This document shows, piece by piece, positions 53,773 through 62,491 of a DNA stretch of 64,000 nucleotides. This stretch comes from JAWKUK01 sp964402175 (GTDB lineage: Bacteria > Planctomycetota > UBA1135 > GCA-002686595), in NCBI GenBank assembly GCA_964402175.1, contig CAYOBN010000001.1, positions 62,001-126,000 of the forward strand, in the 5' to 3' direction. Made by a program: the position numbers and the translations under genes. Within the stretch, counting starts at the first letter, position 1; each line of letters begins with the position of its first letter. The notes beneath the pieces are model-generated. The model was not told where the DNA came from, ran no database searches, and was given only the letters and a program-made list of their open reading frames with translations.

Positions 53773-54744
53773 CTATCGAGCCGCTTCGTAGCCCGCCCGG
53801 TACCAGGCGAGGGTGCGCTCGAGGCCCTCGCGCCACCCCACCCGGGGGGCGTACCCGAGGTCGCGGCGGGCCCGGTCGAGGCTCGCCAGGCTGTGCCGGA
53901 CGTCGCCGGCCCGCTCGGGGCCGAACTTGGGCTCGGCGCGGACGCCCAGCACGTCCGCCGTCGCGCGGAAGAGCTCGAGCAGCGAGATGCGCTCGCCCGC
54001 GCCGACGTTGAAGACCTCGCCCGAGCGCACGTCGCCGTCCATCGCCGCCAGGTTCGCGGCGACGACGTTGTCGACGAACGTGAAGTCACGCGTCTGGCCG
54101 CCGTCACCGAAGATCGTCGGTACGCGGCCTTCGAGCAGCGCGCGCGCGAAGATCGCGATCACCCCGGTGTACGGGCTGTCGTCCGCCTGGCGCGGGCCGA
54201 AGATGTTGAAGTACCGCAGCGCCACGGTGTGCATCCCGTAGCAGTGCGCGTAGACGCGCAAGAGGTGCTCCCCGGCGACCTTGCCCGACGCGTAGGGCGA
54301 GAGCGGCATCGGGACCATGTCCTCGTGTTTGGGCAGCGTCTCGGAGTTGCCGTACGCCGCCGAAGACGCCGCGAAGACGAAGCGCCCCGCGCCCGCGGCG
54401 CGCGCGGCCTCCAGGAGGCGCAGCGTGCCGTTGACGTTGACGTCGTAGCTGCGGACCGGGTCCTCGACGCTCTTCGGCACGGAGACCTGGGCGGCCTCGT
54501 GGAAGACCCCGTGGACTCCGACGACGGCGCGCGCTGCAGCCGCCGCATCGACGATATCGCCGCGCAGGACCTCGACGGGGGCGCCGCTGCCGCACTCGCC
54601 CACCGTGAGGTGCGCCAGGTTCACGTCGCGGCCGGACGAGAAGTCGTCCAGGATCCGCACGCGGTCGCCGCGCTGCACGAGGGCGGTGGTGATGTGGCTG
54701 CCGATGAACCCGGCGCCGCCGGTGACGAGATAGAGATGGGCCAT
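53773..54744 (-). CDS. NAD-dependent nucleotide-sugar epimerase/dehydratase (SDR)
   Basis: A 323-residue extended short-chain dehydrogenase. The Rossmann motif GGAGFIG is at residues 9-15, and the catalytic Tyr151-x3-Lys155 (YASGK) follows Ser127/Ser128; PKSVEDPVRSYDVNVNGTLRLLEAA and RYFNIFGPRQ are typical of UDP-glucose/UDP-N-acetylglucosamine 4-epimerases (GalE/WbpP-like). The likely reaction is C4 epimerisation of a UDP-sugar; exact substrate unknown. ATG at 54744 gives the standard N-terminus; the longer frame to 55035 is a shadow of the divergent acetyltransferase gene. Confidence 0.92.
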   Translation of the reverse strand: MAHLYLVTGGAGFIGSHITTALVQRGDRVRILDDFSSGRDVNLAHLTVGECGSGAPVEVLRGDIVDAAAAARAVVGVHGVFHEAAQVSVPKSVEDPVRSYDVNVNGTLRLLEAARAAGAGRFVFAASSAAYGNSETLPKHEDMVPMPLSPYASGKVAGEHLLRVYAHCYGMHTVALRYFNIFGPRQADDSPYTGVIAIFARALLEGRVPTIFGDGGQTRDFTFVDNVVAANLAAMDGDVRSGEVFNVGAGERISLLELFRATADVLGVRAEPKFGPERAGDVRHSLASLDRARRDLGYAPRVGWREGLERTLAWYRAGYEAAR

Positions 54745-54803
54745 GGATCGAGGGGCCAGGTTACTTGGCGACAGCGTCGTGCGCCGCCATCCTTGTGTCG
54801 GCC

Positions 54804-55379
54804 GTGACACTGCCGCCGCTCCACTTCGATACTGCGCGCCTGCGCCTCTTCGTCCCAGGGCCGGAGCACGCGGAGCGCTTGCTCGAGTACGCCCTGCGCA
54901 ACCGCGAGCACCTGCGGCGCTGGGAGCCGCGCCGCGGGCCAGAGTACTGGACCCTCGGCCACTGGCGCCTCCAGCTCGAGGCGGTCCGCGCCGAGGCCGA
55001 GCGCGGCGAGGGCTACCGCACGGCGCTCGTCTCACTGGAGGACACCGCTGGGCCGGTGCTCGGCATCGCCAACCTGAGCCAGATCGTGCGCGGCGCGAGC
55101 CAATCGGCGGTGCTCGGGTACTCGGTCGACGCGGAGTACGAGGGCCTCGGGCTCATGCGGGAGGCCCTCGCGGGCCTCGTGCGCTTCGGCTTCGAGGTGC
55201 TGGGGCTGCACCGGGTGCAGGCCCTGCACCGGCCGGAGAACCTGCGCTCGGCGCGGCTGCTCGAGGCGCTCGGGTTCGAGCGCGAGGGGCTCGCGCGGGC
55301 CGCGCTCTTCATCGACGGCGCATGGCGCGATCACGTGCTGACGGCCTTGGTCGACCCGCGCGGCCGACCGCCGGTGTGA
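54804..55379 (+). CDS. RimJ-type GNAT N-acetyltransferase
   Basis: A 191-residue GNAT protein from the GTG at 54804 (VTLPPLHFDTARLRL), which matches the family start; alternatives are GTG 54795 and TTG 54765. Features: RLRLFVPGPEHAERLLEYALRN near the N-terminus, LGYSVDAEYEGLGLMREAL (acetyl-CoA-binding loop region), and HRVQALHRPENLRSARLLEALGFEREG. RimJ-like enzymes acetylate N-termini of ribosomal or other proteins. It diverges from the epimerase gene. A terminator hairpin follows at 55390-55411. Confidence 0.88.
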   Translation: MTLPPLHFDTARLRLFVPGPEHAERLLEYALRNREHLRRWEPRRGPEYWTLGHWRLQLEAVRAEAERGEGYRTALVSLEDTAGPVLGIANLSQIVRGASQSAVLGYSVDAEYEGLGLMREALAGLVRFGFEVLGLHRVQALHRPENLRSARLLEALGFEREGLARAALFIDGAWRDHVLTALVDPRGRPPV

Positions 55380-55389
55380 AAGAAGAGGA

Positions 55390-55411
55390 CCCGCCGGGTC
55401 AACCCGGCGGG
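55390..55411 (+). terminator. Intrinsic terminator-like hairpin
   Basis: A perfect 9-bp GC stem (cccgccggg / cccggcggg) with a 4-base TCAA loop, 10 bp after the acetyltransferase stop, followed by gccccttcttg, a short T-containing tail. Confidence 0.6.
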
Positions 55412-55420
55412 CCCCTTCTT

Positions 55421-55936
55421 GACTCATCGGAGTCAGGATCCCCAGCACAGCTCGTGGCTGCACAACCCTGAGCCGCGGCGGCGCCGCGACCGAACGCCCG
55501 CGCGGAAAAAAAATTGGCCGATCGGGGCGCGCGGAAAAGAGCGCAACCCGGCGTCCGCGGTCGGACGTCGGGCTGCGCTGCTCTCTCGGATTCCCCAGAC
55601 GATTCTCTGCTCTCTCAGTCTCTCTCTGCTCTCTCTCACTGCTCTCCAGGCGGCTCCGCTGTGCGCCCCGGCTCGGCGGGCCCCGCTCGCGCAGGGTGCC
55701 AGGCTCAGGTCGCGTCGGCGTCCCCGTCCAACATCCACCAGCGGGATCCCCGCGGCGACCGAACGCGCTCGGGCGAGAATCTGCCCGTGCCCGCCGCGCG
55801 CGGTGGGAACACCAAAGCGAGCGGGCCGCGCTCGCGCGCGGCCCGCTCCAGGGTGGGAGTTGCGATGTCGGTGCAGCGACCACAGGCGTCGCCGCAGGGT
55901 GGAGAGCCGCCGCGCGCGCCGCACCGAACGCCTGGC
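55421..55936. other. Noncoding stretch with A8 tract and CT-rich block
   Basis: About 515 bp without a credible gene. It holds a run of eight A near 55506-55513, a CT-rich low-complexity block near 55580-55650 (CTCTCT-type, i.e. GAGAGA on the minus strand) and the hairpin at 55819-55848. Overlapping frames here are Arg/Ala/Pro-rich noise. A small RNA or a 3' untranslated region of the LpoB-like gene is possible but I cannot show it. Confidence 0.5.
55819..55848 (-). terminator. Terminator-like hairpin after the LpoB-like gene
   Basis: A perfect 12-bp stem (gagcgggccgcg / cgcggcccgctc) with a 6-base loop, 88 bp past the LpoB-like stop; on the minus strand it is followed by GCTTTGGTGTT. Confidence 0.55.
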
Positions 55937-56575
55937 TCAACCGCGGCCGAACAGACTGACCGACTGGTTCTTGCGGATGTCGGTGACCTCGGACCAGAGG
56001 ATCTCGCCGGTCTTGATGTTCACGGCGGTCATGTAGAACTGGTAGTAGAGGTCCTTGTACTTGGTGCCGAGCGACTCGAGCGAGCGCCCGCGCGCCTTGC
56101 GGATGTCGGACAGCGCGCCGTAGACGACGACGTCCGCGCCGAGCTGGTTCCCGAACTGCTTCGCCATCGCTTCGTCGACGATGCCGCTGTTCTGGAAACG
56201 CACCTGCTCGGCGATCTCGTCCTGGCCCGCAGCTTCTTTGCCCGCGACCCAGCGGAACTTGCCGATCTTGTGCAGGCGCGGCTGCATCTCGCGCGAGATC
56301 TGCGCCGTGTTGATGTGCTCGCTCGTCTCGTTGGCGATGCCGCCGAACACGGCGATGACACGCAGGTCGTTGCCCTTGCCTTCGCCGTCCATGTAGGAGA
56401 GCGCCGGCGCTTTGGCGAACGAATCCGCCATGTACTGCGCAAACGACTGCATGTCGTAGGAGCCCCAGTCGATCGTGACGGTCTCTTGTTTGTCGGGGTC
56501 ACCGTAGCGGACCGAGCTGCATGCAGTGGCCGCGCCCAGAGAGAGCACAGCGAGCAGGAGGTTCTTGAGTTTCAT
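55937..56575 (-). CDS. LpoB-like lipoprotein (penicillin-binding protein activator type)
   Basis: A 212-residue lipoprotein; the lipobox is LGAATACSS with Cys19. The mature part, with ALSYMDGEGKGNDLRVIAVFGGIANETSEHINTAQISREM, LGADVVVYGALSDIRKARG and a C-terminal NIKTGEILWSEVTDIRK, matches the LpoB/PenB domain (PF13036). In E. coli LpoB activates the peptidoglycan synthase PBP1B; in planctomycetes the partner is unknown. It lies 27 bp downstream of the COG3014-like gene on the same strand, a known pairing. Confidence 0.85.
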   Translation of the reverse strand: MKLKNLLLAVLSLGAATACSSVRYGDPDKQETVTIDWGSYDMQSFAQYMADSFAKAPALSYMDGEGKGNDLRVIAVFGGIANETSEHINTAQISREMQPRLHKIGKFRWVAGKEAAGQDEIAEQVRFQNSGIVDEAMAKQFGNQLGADVVVYGALSDIRKARGRSLESLGTKYKDLYYQFYMTAVNIKTGEILWSEVTDIRKNQSVSLFGRG

Positions 56576-56602
56576 CGTCGTGGGTGTGGAGGGATCTCTT
56601 GT

Positions 56603-57952
56603 TCAGGGCGCGGAGACCCGTTCGCCGCCGATCGCGTGGGCGTACACCCGCCCGCCGAGCGAGCGGACGAAGACGAACATGGTCTCGCCAGGGGTGAAAC
56701 GGAAGGTGCCGAGCTCGACGGACTGGCCGCCGAGCACGGAGACTCCGAGGTGCACAGGTTGGTCAGGTGTCACGAACGCACGCGCGCCTTGCCACGTCGC
56801 AGGCAGCGTGCGCCACGCGCGCAGATCAGCGCGCTCGGTGACGATCGTGAAGATGTCGGCGGCGAGGCCCATCAGCGCGCCTTGTTTGCCGTTGTCGCGC
56901 AGTTGGTCGGCGAGCTGCCGCTTCATCAAGCCGCGCACCGCTGACTTCGTCGCGAGCCACGCGATGCGGTCGGACAGGTTCTTGGCGGCGACGCTCGAGA
57001 CGTCCTCCAAGAGCGACGCTTCGAGGGTCAGGCCTTGATCGCGGAACTCCAGCGCGAGCGTGCCGCCGCCGTCGCCTGCGACCGCGGTGGGCACGGCCCA
57101 CGAGAAGACCCCGTCGGGCAACGGCACGTCGATCTTGAGCTCGCGCTTCGACGGCCCCATGCCCGCACCGCCGATCAAGACAATCGATGCAGCGCCGCTC
57201 GGGCGTTCGAGGTCGGGCCCGAACGCCGCGACCCATTGCGCTTGATCGTCCCGCCGCCCGAGGCGCGCGGAAAGCCGCACGAGCGCGCGCGCGACGAGCT
57301 CGCCGCCGAGCCCCTTCTCGTGCAGCCGCTTGTAGTCGATGTACGCCTCACCCGGTTTGTCGGCCAGCTCGTACGCGACGGCGGACAGGAAGTGCGCGAG
57401 CCCGCCGGCTGCGTACTGCGAGTCGTAGAGCTGCTCCTCACCGACCATGAGCTGGTCGACGCGGCGCGCTTCGACGAGCACGCTCTCGGCTTGCCCCAGC
57501 GCGAGGTACGCCAGCGCAAGGCACGCGTGCGCCATCGCGCGCTCGTACCCCTCGCCCATGTAGCTCTGCTGGCTCTCGTTCAGCGCAAACGACAGGAGCG
57601 ACTCGCCGACCGACTCGACGCCGATCGCGGCGCGCTCTTCGATGTCCTTGACCGCGTCGAGGGCCGCGTGGAACCGGTCGCGGGCCGCGGCGAAGTCGCC
57701 GCGCACAAACGCCGCCGTGCCGCCTTCGACGCCGCGCAGGAACCCCGACTCGACGACCTTCGGGTCGCTGAAACCGGCTTCGGCCCCGGCGAAGTCCCCG
57801 GCCTCGAACTGGCGCAGGGGCCCGGCGATGCGCTCGTTGTACGTCGCGCAGGCGACGCAGCAGAGGAGCGCCGCCGCTCCGAGCGAGCGGAGGGGGGCCG
57901 GGGGTTTGGCAGCCTTCGGGGACACGCGGGGGTGGACAGGTACGTTACGCAC
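56603..57952 (-). CDS. COG3014-like lipoprotein
   Basis: A 449-residue protein with a lipobox near residues 32-35 (CVAC, Cys35) after a hydrophobic stretch. The mature part begins YNERIAGPLRQFEAGDFAGAEAGF, is helical with TPR-like spacing to about 250, then beta-rich with a C-terminal FTPGETMFVFVRSLGG. COG3014 proteins stand beside LpoB-like genes, as here. It is likely exported and acts with its neighbour in envelope work; the biochemical role is unknown. Confidence 0.8.
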   Translation of the reverse strand: MRNVPVHPRVSPKAAKPPAPLRSLGAAALLCCVACATYNERIAGPLRQFEAGDFAGAEAGFSDPKVVESGFLRGVEGGTAAFVRGDFAAARDRFHAALDAVKDIEERAAIGVESVGESLLSFALNESQQSYMGEGYERAMAHACLALAYLALGQAESVLVEARRVDQLMVGEEQLYDSQYAAGGLAHFLSAVAYELADKPGEAYIDYKRLHEKGLGGELVARALVRLSARLGRRDDQAQWVAAFGPDLERPSGAASIVLIGGAGMGPSKRELKIDVPLPDGVFSWAVPTAVAGDGGGTLALEFRDQGLTLEASLLEDVSSVAAKNLSDRIAWLATKSAVRGLMKRQLADQLRDNGKQGALMGLAADIFTIVTERADLRAWRTLPATWQGARAFVTPDQPVHLGVSVLGGQSVELGTFRFTPGETMFVFVRSLGGRVYAHAIGGERVSAP

Positions 57953-58041
57953 GGGGCGCTCGGATCTTCACCCCGCCGGTACCTTCGGCCCAGTACATTC
58001 GACCGGGGAGGCCCCTCACGGTAGCGAATCGGCCGCCGGGC

Positions 58042-59745
58042 TCACCCGTCCTGGCCGTCCCCGGAGCGCACGCTCTCGGGCCCGACGAACCACTCGACGT
58101 CGTCCCTCGGGGCCCCGACGTCCGCAGACCCCGGCGCCGCTGTGTAGACCCGCGTCTGCTGGGTGGCCTTGCCGAACGCCCGCTCGACCTGCGTCACCGA
58201 AGCGCGGTTCGGCGCGTCGCGGACGGTGACCCGCAGGTCCTCGTCGCTCGGCACGAAGAGCGCTCCACGCCCGTCGGCGTCCAGCGTGAGCGTGCGGGTC
58301 ACCCCGGGGCCGGCGCCGCGCCGCGGGCGGCGCGCCGCGGTGGTCCGCGGCCACGCCTGGGCCTCGACCACCCCGAACGCGAGGCGCCCCTCGGGGCCGG
58401 AGGCCGTGATGTCGAGGCGCGCGACGGCCAGGGCCACCTGGACGTAGTCCTGGGGCACGAGCCGCGGCTCTTCGAAGTACGCGCCGGGCACAAACGGGCG
58501 CTCGACGAGCAGCAGCGAGACCCCGGTCGGCCCCCCGTGCAACACGGCCTGGCCGCCGCCGTCGAAGGTCGCGCGGGTGCTGCGCCAGACGATCGCGTCG
58601 CGGAGCTGGGGCTCGGGCTGGCTCGGCCGCAGGTCGACGCCGAAGCCGTCGCCGTCGGGGGCCGCCGCGACCGTCGGGTGCCAGGTCAGCGCCGGCCGCG
58701 CGGCGCTCTGCGTCGCTTCGATCCCCGGTGGCTCGAGGTCGTCCGCGAAGGGCGCGAGCGCCGCGGCGACCTCCCGCGGGTCGAAGTCAGCGGGCGCACG
58801 GCCGAGCACCCGCAGGGACGTCGCAAAGGGCCGCAGCTTGAAGGGGACCGGAACGGCGTCTGCGTCGGCCCCGACGGTCACGATCGCGTAGCGCGGGTGC
58901 TGACGCTCGCGCAGCGCGATGACGACCCAGTCGCCGGGCCGCGGGGCGCGCAGGCTGTACCTCCCCGCCTGCACCGGCGCGAGGTCCGCGAGGCCGAGGG
59001 GCTGGGGCTTGCGCAGCCCGGAGTACAGCGCGAGCGCGACGTGGGTCGCTCCGCTGGCCTCGCCGGTGAGCAGCGCTCGGTAGGGCTCCAGCGTCAGGTC
59101 GACCTGGAACAGCGGGACGTCCGTCCCGTGGTCGCCGGGCACGATCCGCGGCGAACCGAGGGGGACCACCCCCTCGAAGCGCGCGTAGCCCGGATGGTCC
59201 GCGACGGCGACCACGGAGGCGCCGGAGAAGAGGGTCGGGTGGAACTCTGCGAGCCCGATGCGTAGCTCGGCGCTGCGGCCGAGGGGCACGCTGCCCTGCG
59301 CCACCGCATCGCCGGGCTGCATCCGCAGCTCGACGCGCACGTCGCGGCGCAGCGCGACCTCGCCGAGCGCGACCGGGGCGCCGCGGCCCACGACCGACAC
59401 GGAGAAGAGCGCGTAGGGCCCGCCCGTCGGCGGGGTGGCCTCGGCGGGGCGCTCGGGCCGGCGTGTCTCGGAACGGGACGGCGGGCGCTTGGCCGGGCGC
59501 TCCGGCGCCGGCTCGGGGGGGGCCTTCGGGGTCACCCGGGGCGCGGCCCGGACCGGCTCACCAGAGGCGACCGCCGCGGGCGCCGCGAGCGACGCCGCAG
59601 CCTCGGGCAGCACCGGCGACGCCGGCGGACGCCCGTCGGAGCTGACGGCCTCGGCGGGTTCGGCCGCCGCCGGCGCCCGCAGAACCCAGGCCGCACACAA
59701 CGCAGCCAGCGCGACGAGCAGGATCAGGGTGCGTTGCAGGTTCAT
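58042..59745 (-). CDS. Exported protein of unknown function
   Basis: A 567-residue protein: N-terminal hydrophobic segment (LILLVALAALCAAWVLRAP, about residues 7-25), then a long Pro/Ala/Glu-rich linker (30-110), then beta-rich sequence to the end with GSPRIVPGDHGTDVPLFQVDL and TRTLTLDADGRGALFVPSDEDLRVTV. This anchor-linker-beta layout resembles the protein at 6480-8078. No motif for catalysis was recognised. It diverges from the transketolase gene, with 116 bp between. Confidence 0.7.
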   Translation of the reverse strand: MNLQRTLILLVALAALCAAWVLRAPAAAEPAEAVSSDGRPPASPVLPEAAASLAAPAAVASGEPVRAAPRVTPKAPPEPAPERPAKRPPSRSETRRPERPAEATPPTGGPYALFSVSVVGRGAPVALGEVALRRDVRVELRMQPGDAVAQGSVPLGRSAELRIGLAEFHPTLFSGASVVAVADHPGYARFEGVVPLGSPRIVPGDHGTDVPLFQVDLTLEPYRALLTGEASGATHVALALYSGLRKPQPLGLADLAPVQAGRYSLRAPRPGDWVVIALRERQHPRYAIVTVGADADAVPVPFKLRPFATSLRVLGRAPADFDPREVAAALAPFADDLEPPGIEATQSAARPALTWHPTVAAAPDGDGFGVDLRPSQPEPQLRDAIVWRSTRATFDGGGQAVLHGGPTGVSLLLVERPFVPGAYFEEPRLVPQDYVQVALAVARLDITASGPEGRLAFGVVEAQAWPRTTAARRPRRGAGPGVTRTLTLDADGRGALFVPSDEDLRVTVRDAPNRASVTQVERAFGKATQQTRVYTAAPGSADVGAPRDDVEWFVGPESVRSGDGQDG

Positions 59746-59861
59746 GGCGAGCAGGCTGTGCGCCGGGCGACGGTGGGACGCCTCGCCGTGCCGGCGCTTC
59801 CCCGGTGCGGCACCTGAATTCCGATGCGAATTGCGCCCCGCGGACCATAGATTCCGACCCT

Positions 59862-61838
59862 ATGACCCAACCTGTCCACGACCTCGCTGCGGTGGCCAAG
59901 ACGATCCGTGGCCTCGCGATCGACGCCGTTCAGAAGGCGAACTCAGGACACCCCGGCATGCCGATGGGCATGGCGGACGTCGCGGCGGTGCTGTGGACGG
60001 AGTTCCTGCGGTGGAGCAACCGCGAGCCCGACTGGGCCGGCCGCGATCGCTTCGTGCTGTCGGGCGGCCACGGGTCGATGCTCCTGTACTCGCTGCTGCA
60101 CCTGGCGGGATATCCCGTGACGCTGGCGGACCTGCAGCGCTTCCGGCAGCTCCACAGCAACACGCCGGGCCACCCCGAGTTCGGCGAGACCGTCGGCGTC
60201 GAGACGACGACAGGGCCGCTCGGGCAGGGCTTCGCCAACGCGGTGGGCCTCGCCATCGCGGCGCAGATGGAGGCCGCGCGCTTCCAGAACCCCGCGTTTG
60301 CGACGCGCGTCTTCGTGACCGTCGGCGACGGCGACCTGATGGAAGGCATCAGCAGCGAAGCGGGCGCGCTGGCGGGCCACCTGCAGCTCGGCAACCTCGT
60401 CTGCCTCTTCGACGACAACACGATCACGATCGAAGGGCATACGGACCTTGCGACGAGCGAGGACATCGGCGCACGTTTCGTCGCGCAGGGCTGGGACGTG
60501 CACCACTGCGACGGTCACGACTTCGCCTCGATCCGCGCAACGCTCAAGAAAGCCACGGCGGGCGGCGCGCGTCCGCAGTTGATCTGCTGCAAGACGGTGA
60601 TCGGCAAGGGCAGCCCCAACAAGGCCAACACGCACGATGTGCACGGCGCGCCGCTGGGCAAGGACGAAGTGCAGAAGACGAAGGCCAACCTAGGCCTGCC
60701 GGACACGGACTTCTTCGTCGACCCCGCGGCGCTCGCGACGTTCGAGGCTGCGCGGACGCGCAACGAAGCCGCGCGCGCGGAGTGGCACAAGGGCCACGCT
60801 GCGTGGCTTGCGGCAGACCCGACGCGCGCAGCCGCATGGCAGCGCTTCCGTAGCCGCGACGTGCCGCAGGACCTGCTGACCCAGCTCGCCGCGGTCGCCG
60901 GCGCCGAGCCGAACGCGACACGCGCGCTCTCGGGCAACATCGTGCAGAAGCTCGCGGAGCTGTGCCCGGGCCTCGTCAGCGGCAGCGCGGACTTGGATCC
61001 GTCGACGAAGACGCGCATCAAACAAGGCGGCTCGTTCACGGCGAAGGAGCGCACGGGCCGCACGCTGCACTACGGCGTCCGCGAGCACGCGATGGGCGCG
61101 ATCCTGAACGGCATCGCGCTGCACGGCGGTTTTGTGCCGGCGGGCAGCACGTTCCTCGTCTTCGCGGACTACATGCGCACGCCGATCCGTCTGGCGTCGC
61201 TGATGAAGATCCCGGTGGTCTTCGTCTTCACGCACGACAGCTTGATGGTCGGCGAAGACGGCCCCACCCACCAACCGGTCGAACACCTGGCGACGCTGCG
61301 CATGATCCCGCACGTGCACGTCTTCCGCCCGGCAGACGGCAAGGAGACCGCTGCCGCGTGGACCCACGCCGTCACGCGGCGCGACGGTCCAGTGGTGCTC
61401 GCGTTGACGCGGCAGAACCTGCCGGCGCTGCCCCATGCCGAGGGCTGGGACCCGAGCGCGGCGCTGCGCGGCGGCTACGTACTGGTCGAAGCGACCGCAG
61501 CGCGCGCGACGCTGATCGCCACCGGCGCGGAGGTCGGCCTCGCCGTGGCAGCCGCGACGTTGCTGGGCCAGCGCGGCGTGCCGACCCGCGTCGTTTCGAT
61601 GCCGTGTGTGGAGCTGTTCTCCGCACAGGACGCGGCGTACCAGAAGCAGGTGCTCGGCGCCGCGCCCGTGTTCGCGTGCGAGATGGGTCGCCCCGAACCG
61701 TGGTGCGTCTTCACGGGCCGCCTCGATCGGGTCATCGGGCACTCGGGTTTCGGCGCCAGCGCGCCCGCCGGCGTCCTGGCCGAGCACTTCGGTTTCTCGC
61801 CGACGAACGTCGCCGAGCGCGTGCTGGCCGCGCTCTGA
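59862..61838 (+). CDS. tkt: Transketolase
   Basis: A 658-residue thiamine-diphosphate enzyme, normal length for bacterial transketolase. Motifs are NSGHPGMPMGMADVA, FVLSGGHGSMLLYSLLHL, TTTGPLGQGFANAVG, the thiamine-binding GDGDLMEGISSEA...DDNTITIEG, and in the pyrimidine domain GVREHAMGAILNG, HDSLMVGEDGPTHQPVEHLA. It moves two-carbon units between sugar phosphates in the pentose phosphate pathway, and complements the transaldolase at 31833. The start at ATG 59862 (MTQPVHDLAAVAKTIRGLA) matches relatives better than 59805. The next gene on the minus strand ends 7 bp beyond its stop. Confidence 0.95.
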   Translation: MTQPVHDLAAVAKTIRGLAIDAVQKANSGHPGMPMGMADVAAVLWTEFLRWSNREPDWAGRDRFVLSGGHGSMLLYSLLHLAGYPVTLADLQRFRQLHSNTPGHPEFGETVGVETTTGPLGQGFANAVGLAIAAQMEAARFQNPAFATRVFVTVGDGDLMEGISSEAGALAGHLQLGNLVCLFDDNTITIEGHTDLATSEDIGARFVAQGWDVHHCDGHDFASIRATLKKATAGGARPQLICCKTVIGKGSPNKANTHDVHGAPLGKDEVQKTKANLGLPDTDFFVDPAALATFEAARTRNEAARAEWHKGHAAWLAADPTRAAAWQRFRSRDVPQDLLTQLAAVAGAEPNATRALSGNIVQKLAELCPGLVSGSADLDPSTKTRIKQGGSFTAKERTGRTLHYGVREHAMGAILNGIALHGGFVPAGSTFLVFADYMRTPIRLASLMKIPVVFVFTHDSLMVGEDGPTHQPVEHLATLRMIPHVHVFRPADGKETAAAWTHAVTRRDGPVVLALTRQNLPALPHAEGWDPSAALRGGYVLVEATAARATLIATGAEVGLAVAAATLLGQRGVPTRVVSMPCVELFSAQDAAYQKQVLGAAPVFACEMGRPEPWCVFTGRLDRVIGHSGFGASAPAGVLAEHFGFSPTNVAERVLAAL

Positions 61839-61845
61839 ACCGCGG

Positions 61846-62436
61846 TCAGTTCCAGCGTGCGTTGCGGCCGACGGTCACCATCAGCAGCACGAACACGCCG
61901 TAGAGCGCTGCGAGCGCGAGCAGCGGTCCCGCGGCGACCGCTGCTGCGAGCGTCGGCCGGCCCGCCGCGGCGCACGCGACGGACGCGGCGGCGAGGCCGA
62001 GCAACGCCGCGAGCGGCACGAGCAACGAGCGGCGCCCGCTGGAGCCGGGTCCGTGTTGGAGCGCAGCGGCCGCCAGACTGGCGAACGCGAGCACATCGAG
62101 GCCCCACGCCGCGCCGAGCGGTGCGTTCCCGCGCGCGGCGACCCCGATCGCGGCGAAGGTCGCCAACATGCCGCCCGAGGTCAGCGCGAGGCCCCCGAGG
62201 GTGTAGGAGCCGAAGAGCGCTCCGTAGGGCAACAGCCACGCGGCGAGCCGGTTGCGCCACGTGACCTCGCCGACCTTCGCGCGCGAGAGAACGAGCGCGC
62301 CGAGGCCGGCGAGGGCGAAGGACGCGGCGAGGACCGCGAGCAGCGCGGTCACGAAACCGAACCGTTGGAACGCTGTCGCGCCGAGCGCCACTGCGGCGGC
62401 GGAGACGACGAGACGCTGGAGCCAGTGCATGAGCAT
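61846..62436 (-). CDS. Hypothetical membrane protein
   Basis: A 196-residue, Ala/Leu-rich protein with about six hydrophobic segments and a short amphipathic N-terminus (MLMHWLQRL). It is probably an integral membrane protein; no transporter or enzyme signature was found. Its upstream neighbour, separated by 55 bp on the same strand, is a GT39/GT-C-like protein. Confidence 0.65.
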   Translation of the reverse strand: MLMHWLQRLVVSAAAVALGATAFQRFGFVTALLAVLAASFALAGLGALVLSRAKVGEVTWRNRLAAWLLPYGALFGSYTLGGLALTSGGMLATFAAIGVAARGNAPLGAAWGLDVLAFASLAAAALQHGPGSSGRRSLLVPLAALLGLAAASVACAAAGRPTLAAAVAAGPLLALAALYGVFVLLMVTVGRNARWN

Positions 62437-62491
62437 GGTGTCGTCATCCGGAGGGGAGCCGCCGTGTGCCGCAAAATCCCCGGAAGCCGCG

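Noticed and set aside
55514..56944. 476-codon plus-strand open frame
   Set aside because: Antisense to the LpoB-like and COG3014-like genes, and noncoding-like in its first part.
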